64,000 bases of DNA from Microbacter margulisiae (GCF_014192515.1 NZ_JACHYB010000001.1:620001-684000), one strand, 5' to 3'; positions 17,992-27,130 are shown, counted from the first letter of the stretch. The notes: generated from the sequence alone by a model not told the origin. Made by a program: numbers and translations.

Positions 17992-18351
17992 TTATGCCAT
18001 GAACGGAGGTGCTCGGAGGGAATGAATCACCTGATATACTGAGTAAGCAGATCTCAAGTGATAAATAGTTCGGATTTTTGAAGCATGCGTCAATTTTGCA
18101 AAGACACAAGATGAAAGATAATAATTGAAAACATCAAATTGATATGTTACTGATGATGAACTTACTATCCGTGGTGTTCCCTTAGGAGGGTGTGTGGCAG
18201 GAACTGGGATTGGTATTTTTTTTGTCGGGTGCTGGCAATATTTTACCAGCGTAATTTTTGCTTTAGAGCGAAAGTGTTTTACAGGCGTTTTCGCAGAAGA
18301 TAATTGTGCAAATCCCATGAAAAATAGATACAGCCCGATTGTGAGCAGTAA
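17992..18351 (-). CDS. Small secreted protein of unknown function
   Basis: A 119-codon frame beginning MLLLTIGLYLFFMGFAQ, a good signal peptide with a likely cut after SSA, then a basic and proline-rich mature part (KIPIPVPATHPPKGTP) and a beta-like region (SVTYQFDVFNYY). I recognise no family. The frame also opens farther upstream at 18417, but that is above the perfect -7 element at 18406-18413, so the start at 18351 fits better. It could be a small secreted Bacteroidota protein or a chance frame. The signal peptide plus promoter are the main support. An overlapping minus frame at 17900-18109 is rejected. Confidence 0.45.
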   Translation of the reverse strand, partial: LLLTIGLYLFFMGFAQLSSAKTPVKHFRSKAKITLVKYCQHPTKKIPIPVPATHPPKGTPRIVSSSSVTYQFDVFNYYLSSCVFAKLTHASKIRTIYHLRSAYSVYQVIHSLRAPPFMA

Positions 18352-18405
18352 CATTTCTATTGATTTTGAGGGACGACGTGTCTTCACTTTTATTGATTTT
18401 AGTGC

Positions 18406-18413
18406 CAAAGATA
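18406..18413 (-). promoter_or_regulatory. Putative -7 element of the small secreted-protein gene
   Basis: The minus strand reads TATCTTTG, about 55 bases before the ATG at 18351. No clear -33 TTG is seen. Confidence 0.4.
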
Positions 18414-18582
18414 CCAATTATTCTTTATTGTTCCTCGTTTAAACTGGTTTAACCGCTTCTTTTATGAAATAATAATAAGCTCACTAATTGCAATTTAATT
18501 AAAAACGACATTTTCAAAAATTATTTACTAACGATAGTGCAGCCTGCTTGTGTAAAGAGCATAAACGGAAACGATTTTTTAT

Positions 18583-18590
18583 TACTTTTG
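18583..18590 (+). promoter_or_regulatory. Putative -7 element of DUF3822-rsmD
   Basis: TACTTTTG fits TAnnTTTG and lies 43 bases before the DUF3822 ATG. Confidence 0.45.
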
Positions 18591-18632
18591 CATTACAAAC
18601 CGTCCATCAGGGCCATTTTTTTTGCGTAAATT

Positions 18633-19457
18633 ATGCATGAACGTTATCTGCCTTCGAAACTTCAATCAGATGCACTTCATTTGTATCATTTCATTTTGAA
18701 AATTGATCATGTAATGTGGGCATGGTTTATTGTGGAAAGAAAAACTAAATTGTTGGTTGCTGGGAATCAGGGAACTTATAATTCGTTTAAGGAAATAGAG
18801 GCCGAATTGAATCAATGGGACATCAATGGTTTTGGCAAATCCAGTCTAATTATTTTTTCGGAAGATAGCCTGTTTGTGCCGCGTCCGTTTTTTAATCAAG
18901 ACTACAGACAAGATCTATTCCAGTTCTGCAATGAATTAAAAGAAGATTTTGTTCTTGAACATGTTGACTTGGAATATCTTGACATGGTAGGTCTTTTCCT
19001 TGTGCCTAAAAAAATTTATGAGTTTGCGCATCATTTCTTGCCGGATATTAAATATTGCCATGTCTCTTCTACATTGCTTTGTGCTGCTTATCAATTGTCA
19101 AAAAGGTCATTTCAGCCGGTTATGGTTATCGGCCTTTATCCCGAAATTATGTTTGTAGCGTTAGCTGACGGAGGAAAAATCTTATTATTAAATCATTTTA
19201 AAGTAATTACACCGGAAGATTTATTGTATTGGATAATGCGCTTGTTTGAACAATTTGAATTAGAAAGCTCGTCTGCCTTGGTACATTTATCAGGGAATAA
19301 GACGATTATTACTGAAAAGATATTTTATCTCAGAACATATCTGAAAAAGGTTTCTGTATTGCCCTTTCCATCTACCATTCCGGTGACGTCGGACGTCCCT
19401 GAAGATTTATATCATTCATTTACTGACTTGGTTTATTATATCCTATGCGAATCATAA
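18633..19457 (+). CDS. DUF3822 family protein
   Basis: 274 residues, soluble, no signal peptide. It belongs to the Bacteroidota family DUF3822, which is usually encoded directly before rsmD, as here. The fold is probably actin/ASKHA-like (two related halves: an N-terminal half to about residue 125, then LVPKKIYEFAHHFLPDIK onward, with VMVIGLYPEIMFVALADGGKILLLN resembling a short phosphate-loop strand pair). That is inference from pattern, and the cellular role is unknown. It overlaps the start of rsmD by 13 bases, suggesting coupled translation. Confidence 0.8.
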   Translation: MHERYLPSKLQSDALHLYHFILKIDHVMWAWFIVERKTKLLVAGNQGTYNSFKEIEAELNQWDINGFGKSSLIIFSEDSLFVPRPFFNQDYRQDLFQFCNELKEDFVLEHVDLEYLDMVGLFLVPKKIYEFAHHFLPDIKYCHVSSTLLCAAYQLSKRSFQPVMVIGLYPEIMFVALADGGKILLLNHFKVITPEDLLYWIMRLFEQFELESSSALVHLSGNKTIITEKIFYLRTYLKKVSVLPFPSTIPVTSDVPEDLYHSFTDLVYYILCES

Positions 19458-19990
19458 GTGGAGCTTTTAAAGGGAGAAAATTTACTCCCCCGACTAATAT
19501 TACGGCACGGCCAACAACAGACTTTGCCAAAGAATCGCTGTTTAATGTGCTCAATAATCGCTTTGAATGGGAGTCGATTTCTGCCTTAGATTTGTTTGCA
19601 GGAACAGGAAGCATTAGCTATGAACTTGTATCCAGAGGAGTCCCAAATGTCACTGCGGTTGAAATGAGCGAAAGGCATCTTACGTTTATTCACCACGTAA
19701 TACAGGAACTGAATATGAAAAGTGCGCTGTATCCTGTTCGAATGGATGTGTTCCGGTATGTCAAATCGGCTCGTCACGCTCAGTTCGATATTATTTTTGC
19801 CGATCCTCCTTATGCAATGAATGAATTGCCAGCTCTGCCGGATTTAATTTTTCAAAATAATATACTGAAAGAAGGAGGATTGTTTATTTTGGAACATTCC
19901 AGAAAAAATCATTTTGAGAGCCATCCTAATTTTATGGAAGAACGTTCTTATGGGAATGTACATTTCAGTTTTTTTGAGAAGAAGGATTGA
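19445..19990 (+). CDS. rsmD: 16S rRNA (guanine966-N2)-methyltransferase RsmD
   Basis: An SAM-dependent methyltransferase that modifies G966 of 16S rRNA. The N-terminus MRIISGAFKGRKF and RPTTDFAKESLFN are the RsmD signature, DLFAGTGS (about 55-62) is SAM motif I, and FADPPY (motif IV, about 118-123) is the catalytic N-methyltransferase motif. At 181 residues the length is normal. The start overlaps DUF3822, and the last 26 bases overlap the convergent CNNM gene. Confidence 0.95.
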   Translation: MRIISGAFKGRKFTPPTNITARPTTDFAKESLFNVLNNRFEWESISALDLFAGTGSISYELVSRGVPNVTAVEMSERHLTFIHHVIQELNMKSALYPVRMDVFRYVKSARHAQFDIIFADPPYAMNELPALPDLIFQNNILKEGGLFILEHSRKNHFESHPNFMEERSYGNVHFSFFEKKD

Positions 19991-21236
19991 TAAGCAATTT
20001 GACCAATTCAATCCGATTCTGTCCCATTTTTAAAATTCGAAATTCAAAGCTTTCGATTTGAATAACCTCATTCACTTTTGGTAAATGCTGGAGATAATGC
20101 AGAATGAGACCTGCAAGTGTCATATAGATCTCTGATTCAGGTAAGTTAAGATGCAATTGATGATTTACCGTTTCAATTTCCAAACGAGCAGATAAGATAT
20201 AGGATGTATCATCGATCTGTTTCATGACTAATGCATTTTTGTCGTGCTCATCTTCTATTTCACCAAAGATCTCCTCTAGGATATCTTCCAGTGTCACAAT
20301 TCCAGCAGTGCCACCAAATTCGTCTACTACAACTGCCAGACTTTTGTGCATCTGATTCAGAAGCTTCATCAAATGATGAGCCGGCATAGTTTCGGGGACA
20401 ATAGGTACACTGTTGACATAATTTTTCCATATTTCAGGATGTCTCAACATTTCTGAGGAATGGATATATCCTACAATATTATCAATATCATTTTGATAAA
20501 GAATAATCTTCGAATGCCCGGTGTCAATAAACAGTTGCTTTAATTGTTCGGTAGTGGCTGTCTGCTGGTCGATTGCAATTAATTCTGTTCGAGGCACCAT
20601 GCAATCACGTAGTTTGACGGAGGAAAAGTCCAGCGCATTTTGTAAGATTTCTTCTTCCGGATCAATGATTTCTTCTTTTTCAATTTGTTGGTTTATATTT
20701 TCCTGCACCAAATAATCAAAATCAACACGTGAAAATGAAGATATGGGTTTATGATGGATAGATATGTGTAAAAGACCGAATATAAGCTTATATAGTTGAA
20801 TAATAATCCAGACAAGGGGATATAATATAACATAAAATAGCCCGAACAAAATGGAGAAAGACCTTAAAAATAGATTTGGATTTGACCGGCTAATGACTTT
20901 CGGTAAGTATTCGCCAAATATTAATAAGAAAGTTGAAGCAACCAGTGTTTGAATGAGTGTAATGAAGATGTCACTGTGGGTAAAAGTAAAAAATGGTGTT
21001 GTAATTTCGGCTAACTTGCTAGTGAAAATTACAATGGCAATGGTGTTACCAACCAATGTTGTGACAATAAATTGTTCCTGATGATGAAAAAGAAATGATA
21101 ACAAAATAGATGAAAAACGATAGGGTCTTTTTTCCAATTCAAAACGTAATTGACTTGCAGAGATCAAGGCAATTTCCATGCCTGAGAAAAAGGCTGCAAA
21201 TAGAAAGGCTATTAATATCAACAAATAAAGCCACAT
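19965..21236 (-). CDS. CNNM/CorC-type hemolysin-family protein (GldE-like)
   Basis: 423 residues. The N-terminal DUF21/CNNM membrane domain has about four helices (FFSGMEIALISASQLR motif, residues about 16-31), then a CBS pair (about 205-330, with MVPRTELIAID and VVVDEFGGTAGIVTLEDILEEIFGEI), then a C-terminal CorC/HlyC transporter-associated domain. Members are linked to Mg2+ or Co2+ homeostasis, and the Bacteroidota subgroup includes GldE, named from gliding motility. Downstream member of the coaX-OMP-lptC group, six bases after lptC. The 3' end overlaps rsmD convergently. Confidence 0.9.
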   Translation of the reverse strand: MWLYLLILIAFLFAAFFSGMEIALISASQLRFELEKRPYRFSSILLSFLFHHQEQFIVTTLVGNTIAIVIFTSKLAEITTPFFTFTHSDIFITLIQTLVASTFLLIFGEYLPKVISRSNPNLFLRSFSILFGLFYVILYPLVWIIIQLYKLIFGLLHISIHHKPISSFSRVDFDYLVQENINQQIEKEEIIDPEEEILQNALDFSSVKLRDCMVPRTELIAIDQQTATTEQLKQLFIDTGHSKIILYQNDIDNIVGYIHSSEMLRHPEIWKNYVNSVPIVPETMPAHHLMKLLNQMHKSLAVVVDEFGGTAGIVTLEDILEEIFGEIEDEHDKNALVMKQIDDTSYILSARLEIETVNHQLHLNLPESEIYMTLAGLILHYLQHLPKVNEVIQIESFEFRILKMGQNRIELVKLLINPSSQKN

Positions 21237-21242
21237 AGTGAA

Positions 21243-21932
21243 CTATTTTGCATGAATCGGTGTGGGTGTTTTTGTTACCTGTTTTGTATCGGAAGCAGCT
21301 TTTGGAGCAGTAGAAGCATTAGCAACTGGGCTCACCGGAATAATTCCTTCCGGACTGCGTATCGTGTATTTTGTCAATGATTGGTTTGAATCAAAACCAA
21401 TACCGATAATAATTTTGCTTGACTGCGTAACCCGTATTAAAGAATCGGAATAAATGCGTTGATCATGCTGGCTCCAAAACAGCTGGGGGGTTTCGAATGT
21501 TTCTCCCTGAAGGTTCAGCGCTTTTACTTTCCCATCTAATTGCCAGAGTTGCTGACCGATAAAGTAACGTGCGCTGTCGCATCGGATTGATCCGTCTACA
21601 TGATAATTTTTATCAAAACGCTGTAAAATAATTCCTTTAGGAAAATACCAATAAGGCATTGATGCTCTGTCGTATACATACCATATTGGAGTCGTGATAC
21701 GATATCTGGTGATTCCTGAGTCAGAAATTAACGTTGTTACGCGCGTTTCGATTAAACTTGGTAGTTTATTTCGGTTAACAGATATGTCCACTGTCTTTGG
21801 ATGGATGTCCGAACAAGCTGCCATAAAGCACAAAACAACCACCCAGAAGGCAGTTGTTATGTTTTTCCTTTTTATTCGCGGAGAAGAGAGCCGCTCTTTG
21901 TGCAACTGAAATCTCATCAAATTATAATTCAC
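21243..21932 (-). CDS. lptC: LPS export protein LptC
   Basis: 229 residues. A basic N-terminus and a single hydrophobic segment ending in FMAACSD (a possible lipobox) are followed by a beta-jellyroll of repeated short strands (LISDSGITRYRITTPIWYVYDRASMPYWYFPKGI, then QLWQLDGKVKALN, then IYSDSLIRVTQSS). This is the LptC pattern of Bacteroidota. LptC links the LptBFG transporter to the LPS bridge. The C-terminus carries an Ala/Thr/Pro-rich tail. The first ATG overlaps the preceding OMP gene by 11 bases; the ATG at 21917 avoids the overlap. Its place after coaX and the OMP gene is typical. Confidence 0.88.
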   Translation of the reverse strand: MNYNLMRFQLHKERLSSPRIKRKNITTAFWVVVLCFMAACSDIHPKTVDISVNRNKLPSLIETRVTTLISDSGITRYRITTPIWYVYDRASMPYWYFPKGIILQRFDKNYHVDGSIRCDSARYFIGQQLWQLDGKVKALNLQGETFETPQLFWSQHDQRIYSDSLIRVTQSSKIIIGIGFDSNQSLTKYTIRSPEGIIPVSPVANASTAPKAASDTKQVTKTPTPIHAK

Positions 21933-23211
21933 GTTTAAAGAACCAAAGTTCGTCCAGAGTTAAATCAAGCGAGAATCGGAAGTAATTCTCCCGTAAAGTT
22001 GTCGGACTTGATTTGCCTATAATGCCATACTCAAACGTTGTATTTACAATAGATCGGGAAGTTCTCAACGGGAATCCAAAACCACATGAAATGCTCATCA
22101 TTGTTGGTGAATATCCATTGACATTGATATAAGATGTGGAATAGTTAGCTCCGAAACGGAATCTCATACGTTGCCAATATGACTGTCCGTAAGGATTGTT
22201 TATGTATTCACCTCCCAAAGAGAATTTTATTCTGTTTTTCAATGAATCAGTTTTACCAAAGTATTTGGAATTCGCCCATTGCTGCATTAAGAAATCAGCA
22301 CCAAGCGTGATTCTATTATCATGCATATATGTAGCACCAAATCCAAATTGTGTTGGAGTTTCAAAATAATTGGAACTTTCTGCATTTGCAATAGTAACGG
22401 TATCTATCCCATAGGTATTTTCTGTATAATGGCCATGCATACCTACTTTGGGCTCAAACATCGCTCCGATTGTCAATCCATCAACTTTCCCTATGTTTGT
22501 AGTGTATTGAAGGCCGTACCGCAGACTTAATGTGCTGACATGCAGGCTAAGCGACTGTGCTGTTGACGTGAAGGTATGACTTGCATCTGATGAATCGGCA
22601 ATCGATAAAGACTTATAGTAATTGTTGCTACCAAAGAGATAATTTGCATTAACCCCTAATGCCAGATGCTTTCCTAGCTTGACAGAGATTCCACCATACA
22701 ATTGCGATATACTTCCATTCCCATTGAAAGACTGAAGATAAAGCACTGTGTCGGTACGACCGGGCAGATCCTGGGCGGTACCTGTAATACTTTTCAGTCG
22801 CCCCTGGGTTGTAAAATTATACCCTGCAACAGAATAGGGGACTAGTCCGATACCAGCAGCCATCCACTTCGCCAACGGAAATTGGAAAGCCACATAATCT
22901 AACCCTCCGTTGAAAGTAGAAGCATGTGTACCGGCTTCTGAAAAGCTTGATTTGACTCCGGAAACGCCAAAGTCAAACAGAAATGTTAGAGAGTCCATGG
23001 CAGAATAGGAAGCCGGGTTAGCAGGATTGATAGTGGTATGATCTCTCAAACCGATACCAATTCCTCCCATAGCCTGACTTTTTCCAAAGCCAAGATCACG
23101 TAATTCACCATATCCATAGCGTGAATATGGGGAATTTGTATTGTTTTGTGCCGATAAAGTGAGGCAAATAAATGAGGCAGCAAGTGCCCAAACGATTCTT
23201 TTAAATTGCAT
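21922..23211 (-). CDS. Outer-membrane beta-barrel protein of the coaX-lptC locus
   Basis: 429 residues with a signal peptide cut near LSAQ. The mature start SPYSRYGYGELRDLGFGKSQAMGGIGIGLRD and NPANPASYSAMDSLTF resemble the FadL/PorV-like barrel superfamily common in Bacteroidota. The rest alternates short amphipathic strands, ending in a C-terminal strand with FSLDLTLDELWFFKREL. Its conserved place between coaX and lptC suggests an envelope role, but no substrate is known. It overlaps coaX by 11 bases and lptC by 11, indicating tight translational coupling. Confidence 0.75.
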   Translation of the reverse strand: MQFKRIVWALAASFICLTLSAQNNTNSPYSRYGYGELRDLGFGKSQAMGGIGIGLRDHTTINPANPASYSAMDSLTFLFDFGVSGVKSSFSEAGTHASTFNGGLDYVAFQFPLAKWMAAGIGLVPYSVAGYNFTTQGRLKSITGTAQDLPGRTDTVLYLQSFNGNGSISQLYGGISVKLGKHLALGVNANYLFGSNNYYKSLSIADSSDASHTFTSTAQSLSLHVSTLSLRYGLQYTTNIGKVDGLTIGAMFEPKVGMHGHYTENTYGIDTVTIANAESSNYFETPTQFGFGATYMHDNRITLGADFLMQQWANSKYFGKTDSLKNRIKFSLGGEYINNPYGQSYWQRMRFRFGANYSTSYINVNGYSPTMMSISCGFGFPLRTSRSIVNTTFEYGIIGKSSPTTLRENYFRFSLDLTLDELWFFKREL

Positions 23212-23929
23212 TATGGTCTAATATTCGGTTAAGGCCTACTAATACTAAATTTTTCACTGCAAAGATGGGCTTTTTTAAGCTGCTTTCAAAGTAAATTGAA
23301 TCGCCACCCGTTAAAAAAACAGAAAGTGAATCATACTTTTCTTCTATTGTGGAAATAAAGCCTTCCATCTCAAATAAAACTCCATACATGATACCAGCCA
23401 TGATCGCTTTTTCTGTCGATTGGCCAATAAAATTAGTCCACTTAGTTGTCGGATGAAGTAACGGAAGTTGATGTGTATAATCCTTTAATGCCCGGAAACG
23501 GCTTTGTAATCCAATGGAAATATTACCGCCTACAAAAGCATTATCTTTCGAAACAACATCATATGTGATTGCCGTTCCCATGTCAATGATCAATAAATTG
23601 TTGTTAGGCTTAATGAAATTTGCCCCGACGGCTGCCGCAATGCGATCAACGCCTAACGTTGCAGGTGTTTGGTAATGATTGACAAGAGGTATGGGTGTTT
23701 CCTGTGTCAGAATAATATGATGGAGATTCCTTTGGTAAAACAATTCTAAAATTGATTTTGAGAATCCGGCGACAGAACACACTGCAACCTGATTAATGGG
23801 GAATTTATCCAATAATGCTACCATGTCTTTTACATCAGGCATTACTCCGGATGTTTCCTCAAGTATCGATGTTTGGTCAAAAACAGCAATCTTGGTTGAT
23901 GTGTTACCCTGATCAATAACTAAATTCAT
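23201..23929 (-). CDS. coaX: Type III pantothenate kinase
   Basis: Phosphorylates pantothenate in the first committed step of CoA synthesis. ASKHA fold: phosphate 1 motif MNLVIDQGNTSTKIAVF at the N-terminus, GVDRIAAAVGA (about 98-108), LLIIDMGTAITYDVV (about 117-131, phosphate 2), and FLTGGDS (about 206-212, adenosine motif). At 242 residues it has the usual length. Type III kinases need a monovalent cation and are not feedback-inhibited by CoA. First gene of the coaX-OMP-lptC-CNNM group. Confidence 0.95.
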   Translation of the reverse strand: MNLVIDQGNTSTKIAVFDQTSILEETSGVMPDVKDMVALLDKFPINQVAVCSVAGFSKSILELFYQRNLHHIILTQETPIPLVNHYQTPATLGVDRIAAAVGANFIKPNNNLLIIDMGTAITYDVVSKDNAFVGGNISIGLQSRFRALKDYTHQLPLLHPTTKWTNFIGQSTEKAIMAGIMYGVLFEMEGFISTIEEKYDSLSVFLTGGDSIYFESSLKKPIFAVKNLVLVGLNRILDHNAI

Positions 23930-23976
23930 AAAGTCATCGCCTAGTTGCTGATAGTGGATGGATTCTGATGAGTGTA

Positions 23977-24014
23977 TTCAAAAAAAGGAAACTCTATGAG
24001 CTTCCTTTTTTGAA
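23977..24014 (-). terminator. Intrinsic terminator after rplS
   Basis: A long A/T-rich stem with a GGAA-type core, 23977-23994 with 23998-24014, has A-rich and T-rich flanks so that it can act on either strand. It sits 24 bases beyond the rplS stop codon and before coaX. Confidence 0.75.
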
Positions 24015-24037
24015 GAACTGATGTCAATCTATCTTTT

Positions 24038-24385
24038 TTAGATTCGTTTTTCTTTAATGCGAGCCTTTTTACCTGTCAAACTACGCAAGTAATAGAGTTT
24101 TGCTCTGCGTACTTTTCCTACTTTATTCAGAGTAATACTTTCAATATAGGGAGAATCCATGGGAAATATCCGCTCAACGCCTACATTGTCAGACATCTTA
24201 CGAACTGTGAAACGCTTTTTGTTTCCATGTCCTGCAATTTTAATTACTACTCCTTTGTACAGCTGAATACGTTCTTTGTTCCCTTCAATAATGCGGTAAG
24301 CTACGGTAATCGTATCACCACTTTTGAATGCTGGAAGTTCACGTTCAACTGCAAATGCTTGTTCTGCAACTTTAACTAAATCCAT
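24038..24385 (-). CDS. rplS: 50S ribosomal protein L19
   Basis: 115 residues from the ATG at 24385. Homologues begin MDL(I/V)K(I/V)AE at this point; a TTG three codons upstream is not needed. Family signatures are [39 protein letters not shown], and the basic C-terminus [21 protein letters not shown]19 sits at the 30S-50S interface. It is monocistronic here, with a matching promoter and terminator. Confidence 0.97.
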   Translation of the reverse strand: MDLVKVAEQAFAVERELPAFKSGDTITVAYRIIEGNKERIQLYKGVVIKIAGHGNKKRFTVRKMSDNVGVERIFPMDSPYIESITLNKVGKVRRAKLYYLRSLTGKKARIKEKRI

Positions 24386-24468
24386 TTGTGTCAATTATTT
24401 AATTAAGTAAGTAGCCGCAACAATAACAGTTCTCTCTATACTACCAGCGGTTGCGCCTAAATGAACTG

Positions 24469-24498
24469 CAAAGATACTCATTTTATCTGAAACAACAA
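24469..24498 (-). promoter_or_regulatory. Promoter of rplS
   Basis: Minus-strand TATCTTTG (24476 to 24469) with TTG (24498-24496) 19 bases upstream: both elements and spacing match the Bacteroidota consensus. The leader is about 75 bases, long enough for autogenous control, but no specific structure was identified. Confidence 0.6.
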
Positions 24499-24531
24499 TG
24501 CTTTGATAATGAAAAAGGCCTATGCCCGAGA

Positions 24532-25371
24532 TTATTCTACAGAATTAGAGGCTTCGAAGTGAGCATGAGCATGTGGTATCTCGTGATCTTTCAGCGGAAG
24601 ATCATCTTTGAATTTCAATCCTGATTTGGTAATTATGCAGGCTGAAAAATTTTCATCAGGAACTAACATAGTATTTTGCTGAGAACTGAGATGATTGAAA
24701 AGAATCATTTTCTTTTTTGCATCATATTGTAACGTCAGAGCATAGCGTGATGAATAGGGGATGATGACTCTGGAGAGCATGATATTTTTCCGTTGAATAA
24801 ATGGGTTACCCAAATGAACCTGATTATCTTCAAATGATAAAATATCAATCGTTTTGAAGTTTACTTCTGCAGAATAACGGGACCAGCCTAAAAGCACATA
24901 ATCTGTCTTCCTGTGATTTTTGATTGGAATTGCCTCATAATATAAGGCTCCGTACCAATTGTACGGCAGAATGATCCCAGTTTCTTGTGGCAGATAGACA
25001 CGAGAATTTTGTATCAGCCGAAATATAGCGTTATCCTGCTGGCGTTGAATGAAACAATTGAAATGATAGTCACCGGATTGTATGATATAATTCCAAGTGT
25101 AAATGCGTAATTTCTGATCTGTTGAATACACTTTCCCTGCATATTGCAATGAATCGAAAGGGTAGTCAAATGATGATGGAAGTGATAGTATTGAGTTGAA
25201 TTGTCGGCAAATAGAGTCATTTATAGACTGACGTTGTGTATCTGTTTTCGCGTTATATAAATGATCAAACAAGATATGTAATTTATGTTCATTGTGTACG
25301 AGTGAGCCGGATTGTGCTTGCACCAGCCATCCGATGGTCAAAAGTAAAATTATAAAGCGAAAACGACACAT
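24532..25371 (-). CDS. Secreted protein of unknown function
   Basis: 279 residues: signal peptide MCRFRFIILLLTIGWLVQAQ, then a beta-rich soluble domain (FNSILSLPSSFDYPFDS, YTWNYIIQSGDYHFNCFIQ, YVLLGWSRYS) and a His-rich C-terminus (HEIPHAHAHFEAS). I recognise no named family, although proteins of this look are frequent near yebC in Bacteroidales. It lies 36 bases after yebC on the same strand and is probably co-transcribed with it. The location is periplasmic or outer-membrane-attached, by inference from the signal peptide. Confidence 0.7.
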   Translation of the reverse strand: MCRFRFIILLLTIGWLVQAQSGSLVHNEHKLHILFDHLYNAKTDTQRQSINDSICRQFNSILSLPSSFDYPFDSLQYAGKVYSTDQKLRIYTWNYIIQSGDYHFNCFIQRQQDNAIFRLIQNSRVYLPQETGIILPYNWYGALYYEAIPIKNHRKTDYVLLGWSRYSAEVNFKTIDILSFEDNQVHLGNPFIQRKNIMLSRVIIPYSSRYALTLQYDAKKKMILFNHLSSQQNTMLVPDENFSACIITKSGLKFKDDLPLKDHEIPHAHAHFEASNSVE

Positions 25372-25407
25372 TCTCGTTAATTTCCTATAATCTAGTGTTT
25401 TGTAAGA

Positions 25408-26124
25408 TTATGATTCTTTCATGTTGTGATAAACATTCTGAACATCTTCGTCTTCTTCGAGACGTTCAATCAGTTTCATCACCTGAGCCTGTTCTTCTTC
25501 TGTAAGTTCTTTTGTTTCGTTGGGGATACGTTCGAATTCAGCATTGATAATTTCAAACTGATTTTCTTCGAGCCATTTCTGAATCTTGTTGAAAGATTCG
25601 AATTCGCCGTATAAGACGAGATTATCGTCTTCTTCGAACACTTCGTCAACACCGTAGTCAATCAATTCCAATTCAATATTTTCGAGATTGATATCAGTTT
25701 TAGCAGCTACACGGAATACACTTTTCCTTTCGAACAAAAAGGCAAGGCTGCCTGTTGTTCCTAAGGAACCACCCAGTTTATTAAAATGACTCCGTACGTT
25801 TGCCACAGTCCGGGTGGCATTATCGGTAGCTGTTTCTACAACGATGGCAATACCATGTGGAGCATATCCTTCATATACCATTTCTTTGTAGTCAGCTTCA
25901 TCCTTAGAAATAGCTTTTTTTATAGCGCGTTCCACATTTTCCTTGGGCATATTTTCAGCCTTTGCATTTTGAATTAATGCTCGTAGTCTGGGGTTATTGT
26001 TCGGATCAGGACCACCCGCTTTAACTGCAATTGAGATTTCCTTCCCCAGTTTGGTAAATACGCGGGCCATATTACCCCATCTTTTCATTTTTCGTGCTTT
26101 CCTATATTCAAATGCTCTTCCCAT
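25408..26124 (-). CDS. yebC: YebC/PmpR family regulator (TACO1-like)
   Basis: 238 residues. The N-terminus FEYRKARKMKRWGNMARVFTKLGKEI and NPRLRALIQNAKAENMPKENVERAIKKA are the YebC signature. The middle domain has YEGYAPHGIAIVVETATDN and the C-terminus is acidic. Members were described as DNA-binding regulators, and the YebC/TACO1 group also aids translation of difficult peptide stretches; which applies here cannot be decided from sequence. It has the usual length. Confidence 0.93.
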   Translation of the reverse strand: MGRAFEYRKARKMKRWGNMARVFTKLGKEISIAVKAGGPDPNNNPRLRALIQNAKAENMPKENVERAIKKAISKDEADYKEMVYEGYAPHGIAIVVETATDNATRTVANVRSHFNKLGGSLGTTGSLAFLFERKSVFRVAAKTDINLENIELELIDYGVDEVFEEDDNLVLYGEFESFNKIQKWLEENQFEIINAEFERIPNETKELTEEEQAQVMKLIERLEEDEDVQNVYHNMKES

Positions 26125-26176
26125 GTTGATAACACTATATATAGTTCTTAATTAATTGGTTGAATAGTTTTTCTTA

Positions 26177-27049
26177 TTATTTTTTTTCATGCAATGTGGG
26201 CAATTCACCGCCACCGCTTAAGTGAATGTTCCAGCTTATTTTGATTCCCACCGAATAGAGTTTTACCTGGTTTACAAGATCAGATCCGGGAAGCCCACCG
26301 TATAAATAATAATTGTACATCAATGGGGTACTGGTATAAGTACGGCGTAAATTATTTAGTCCAAGATCACCGTATAGGCTGAACGTTAGGAATGAATTTT
26401 TCTGGCGCCTTAACAGATAACCAATTTCGAACGAAGCCATATAAGTACTTTTGAATGAAGTTGTTCCATGTAGACCCTTGATGTCATTTGACGTGAAGCC
26501 CAATTCAGGAATATTACTGATGGTTGCGTTCAGGTCAGGATAGTAGCCGGTTGTGGTTACGTTACCTGAAGTCACGCGGTAGGTTGATCCGAGCGGAAAG
26601 GAGACCTTTAGTCCACCCGCTGCAAAGAGGGCGTTGCCTGTGGGTAGATAATAACGGTAATTGACCATTAAAGGAATAGACATTTGATATGCTACATCTA
26701 CTTCTTTTGTGTTGTTGAGTTTGAAGTTGACATTGCATGGTTGTCCATCGCTGTCGACCGTGTAGTTTGTAAATGTGTAGTTGTTTGCAAAAGAAGCAAA
26801 CGAGGTGTAGTTGGTAAAATTAAGTCCGGTGGAAAGCCCCCAGTGTTCATTCTTGAAAAAAGCGACACCTATGCCTAGCCCCATACCCGGACCATCAGCA
26901 CGATTTCCGCCTGTATTCAAATAACTGAGTGCATTTACTCCCAACGAAGCAGACCCGTTTATTTCAAATCCTTTCAAATAAGTCCCTTTCTGCGCAAATA
27001 GCGCAAGCGAAACTCCTAACAATAACCATATAAAAAGTGGTCTTTTCAT
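26177..27049 (-). CDS. Outer-membrane beta-barrel protein (PorT/OMP_b-brl type)
   Basis: 290 residues with signal peptide MKRPLFIWLLLGVSLALFAQ. Alternating amphipathic strands with Gly/aromatic pairs (GPGMGLGIGVAFFKNEHWGLSTGLNFTNY, VAYQMSIPLMVNYRYYLPTG, YMASFEIGYLLRRQKNSFLTFSLYGDLGLNNL) predict a small barrel of eight to ten strands. The substrate is unknown. It follows the small lipoprotein gene by 81 bases and may form a two-gene unit with it. Confidence 0.72.
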   Translation of the reverse strand: MKRPLFIWLLLGVSLALFAQKGTYLKGFEINGSASLGVNALSYLNTGGNRADGPGMGLGIGVAFFKNEHWGLSTGLNFTNYTSFASFANNYTFTNYTVDSDGQPCNVNFKLNNTKEVDVAYQMSIPLMVNYRYYLPTGNALFAAGGLKVSFPLGSTYRVTSGNVTTTGYYPDLNATISNIPELGFTSNDIKGLHGTTSFKSTYMASFEIGYLLRRQKNSFLTFSLYGDLGLNNLRRTYTSTPLMYNYYLYGGLPGSDLVNQVKLYSVGIKISWNIHLSGGGELPTLHEKK

Positions 27050-27130
27050 TATATAAAGAAGAAAAATAAGTTATGTACAAAAAGGATGATGCTGTTTATT
27101 TATAAAACAATCTGATAATCTCTTAAGTTA

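Noticed and set aside
17900..18109. Minus-strand frame overlapping the small secreted-protein gene
   Set aside because: No signal peptide or recognisable domain; the overlapping frame ending at 17992 has both signal peptide and promoter.
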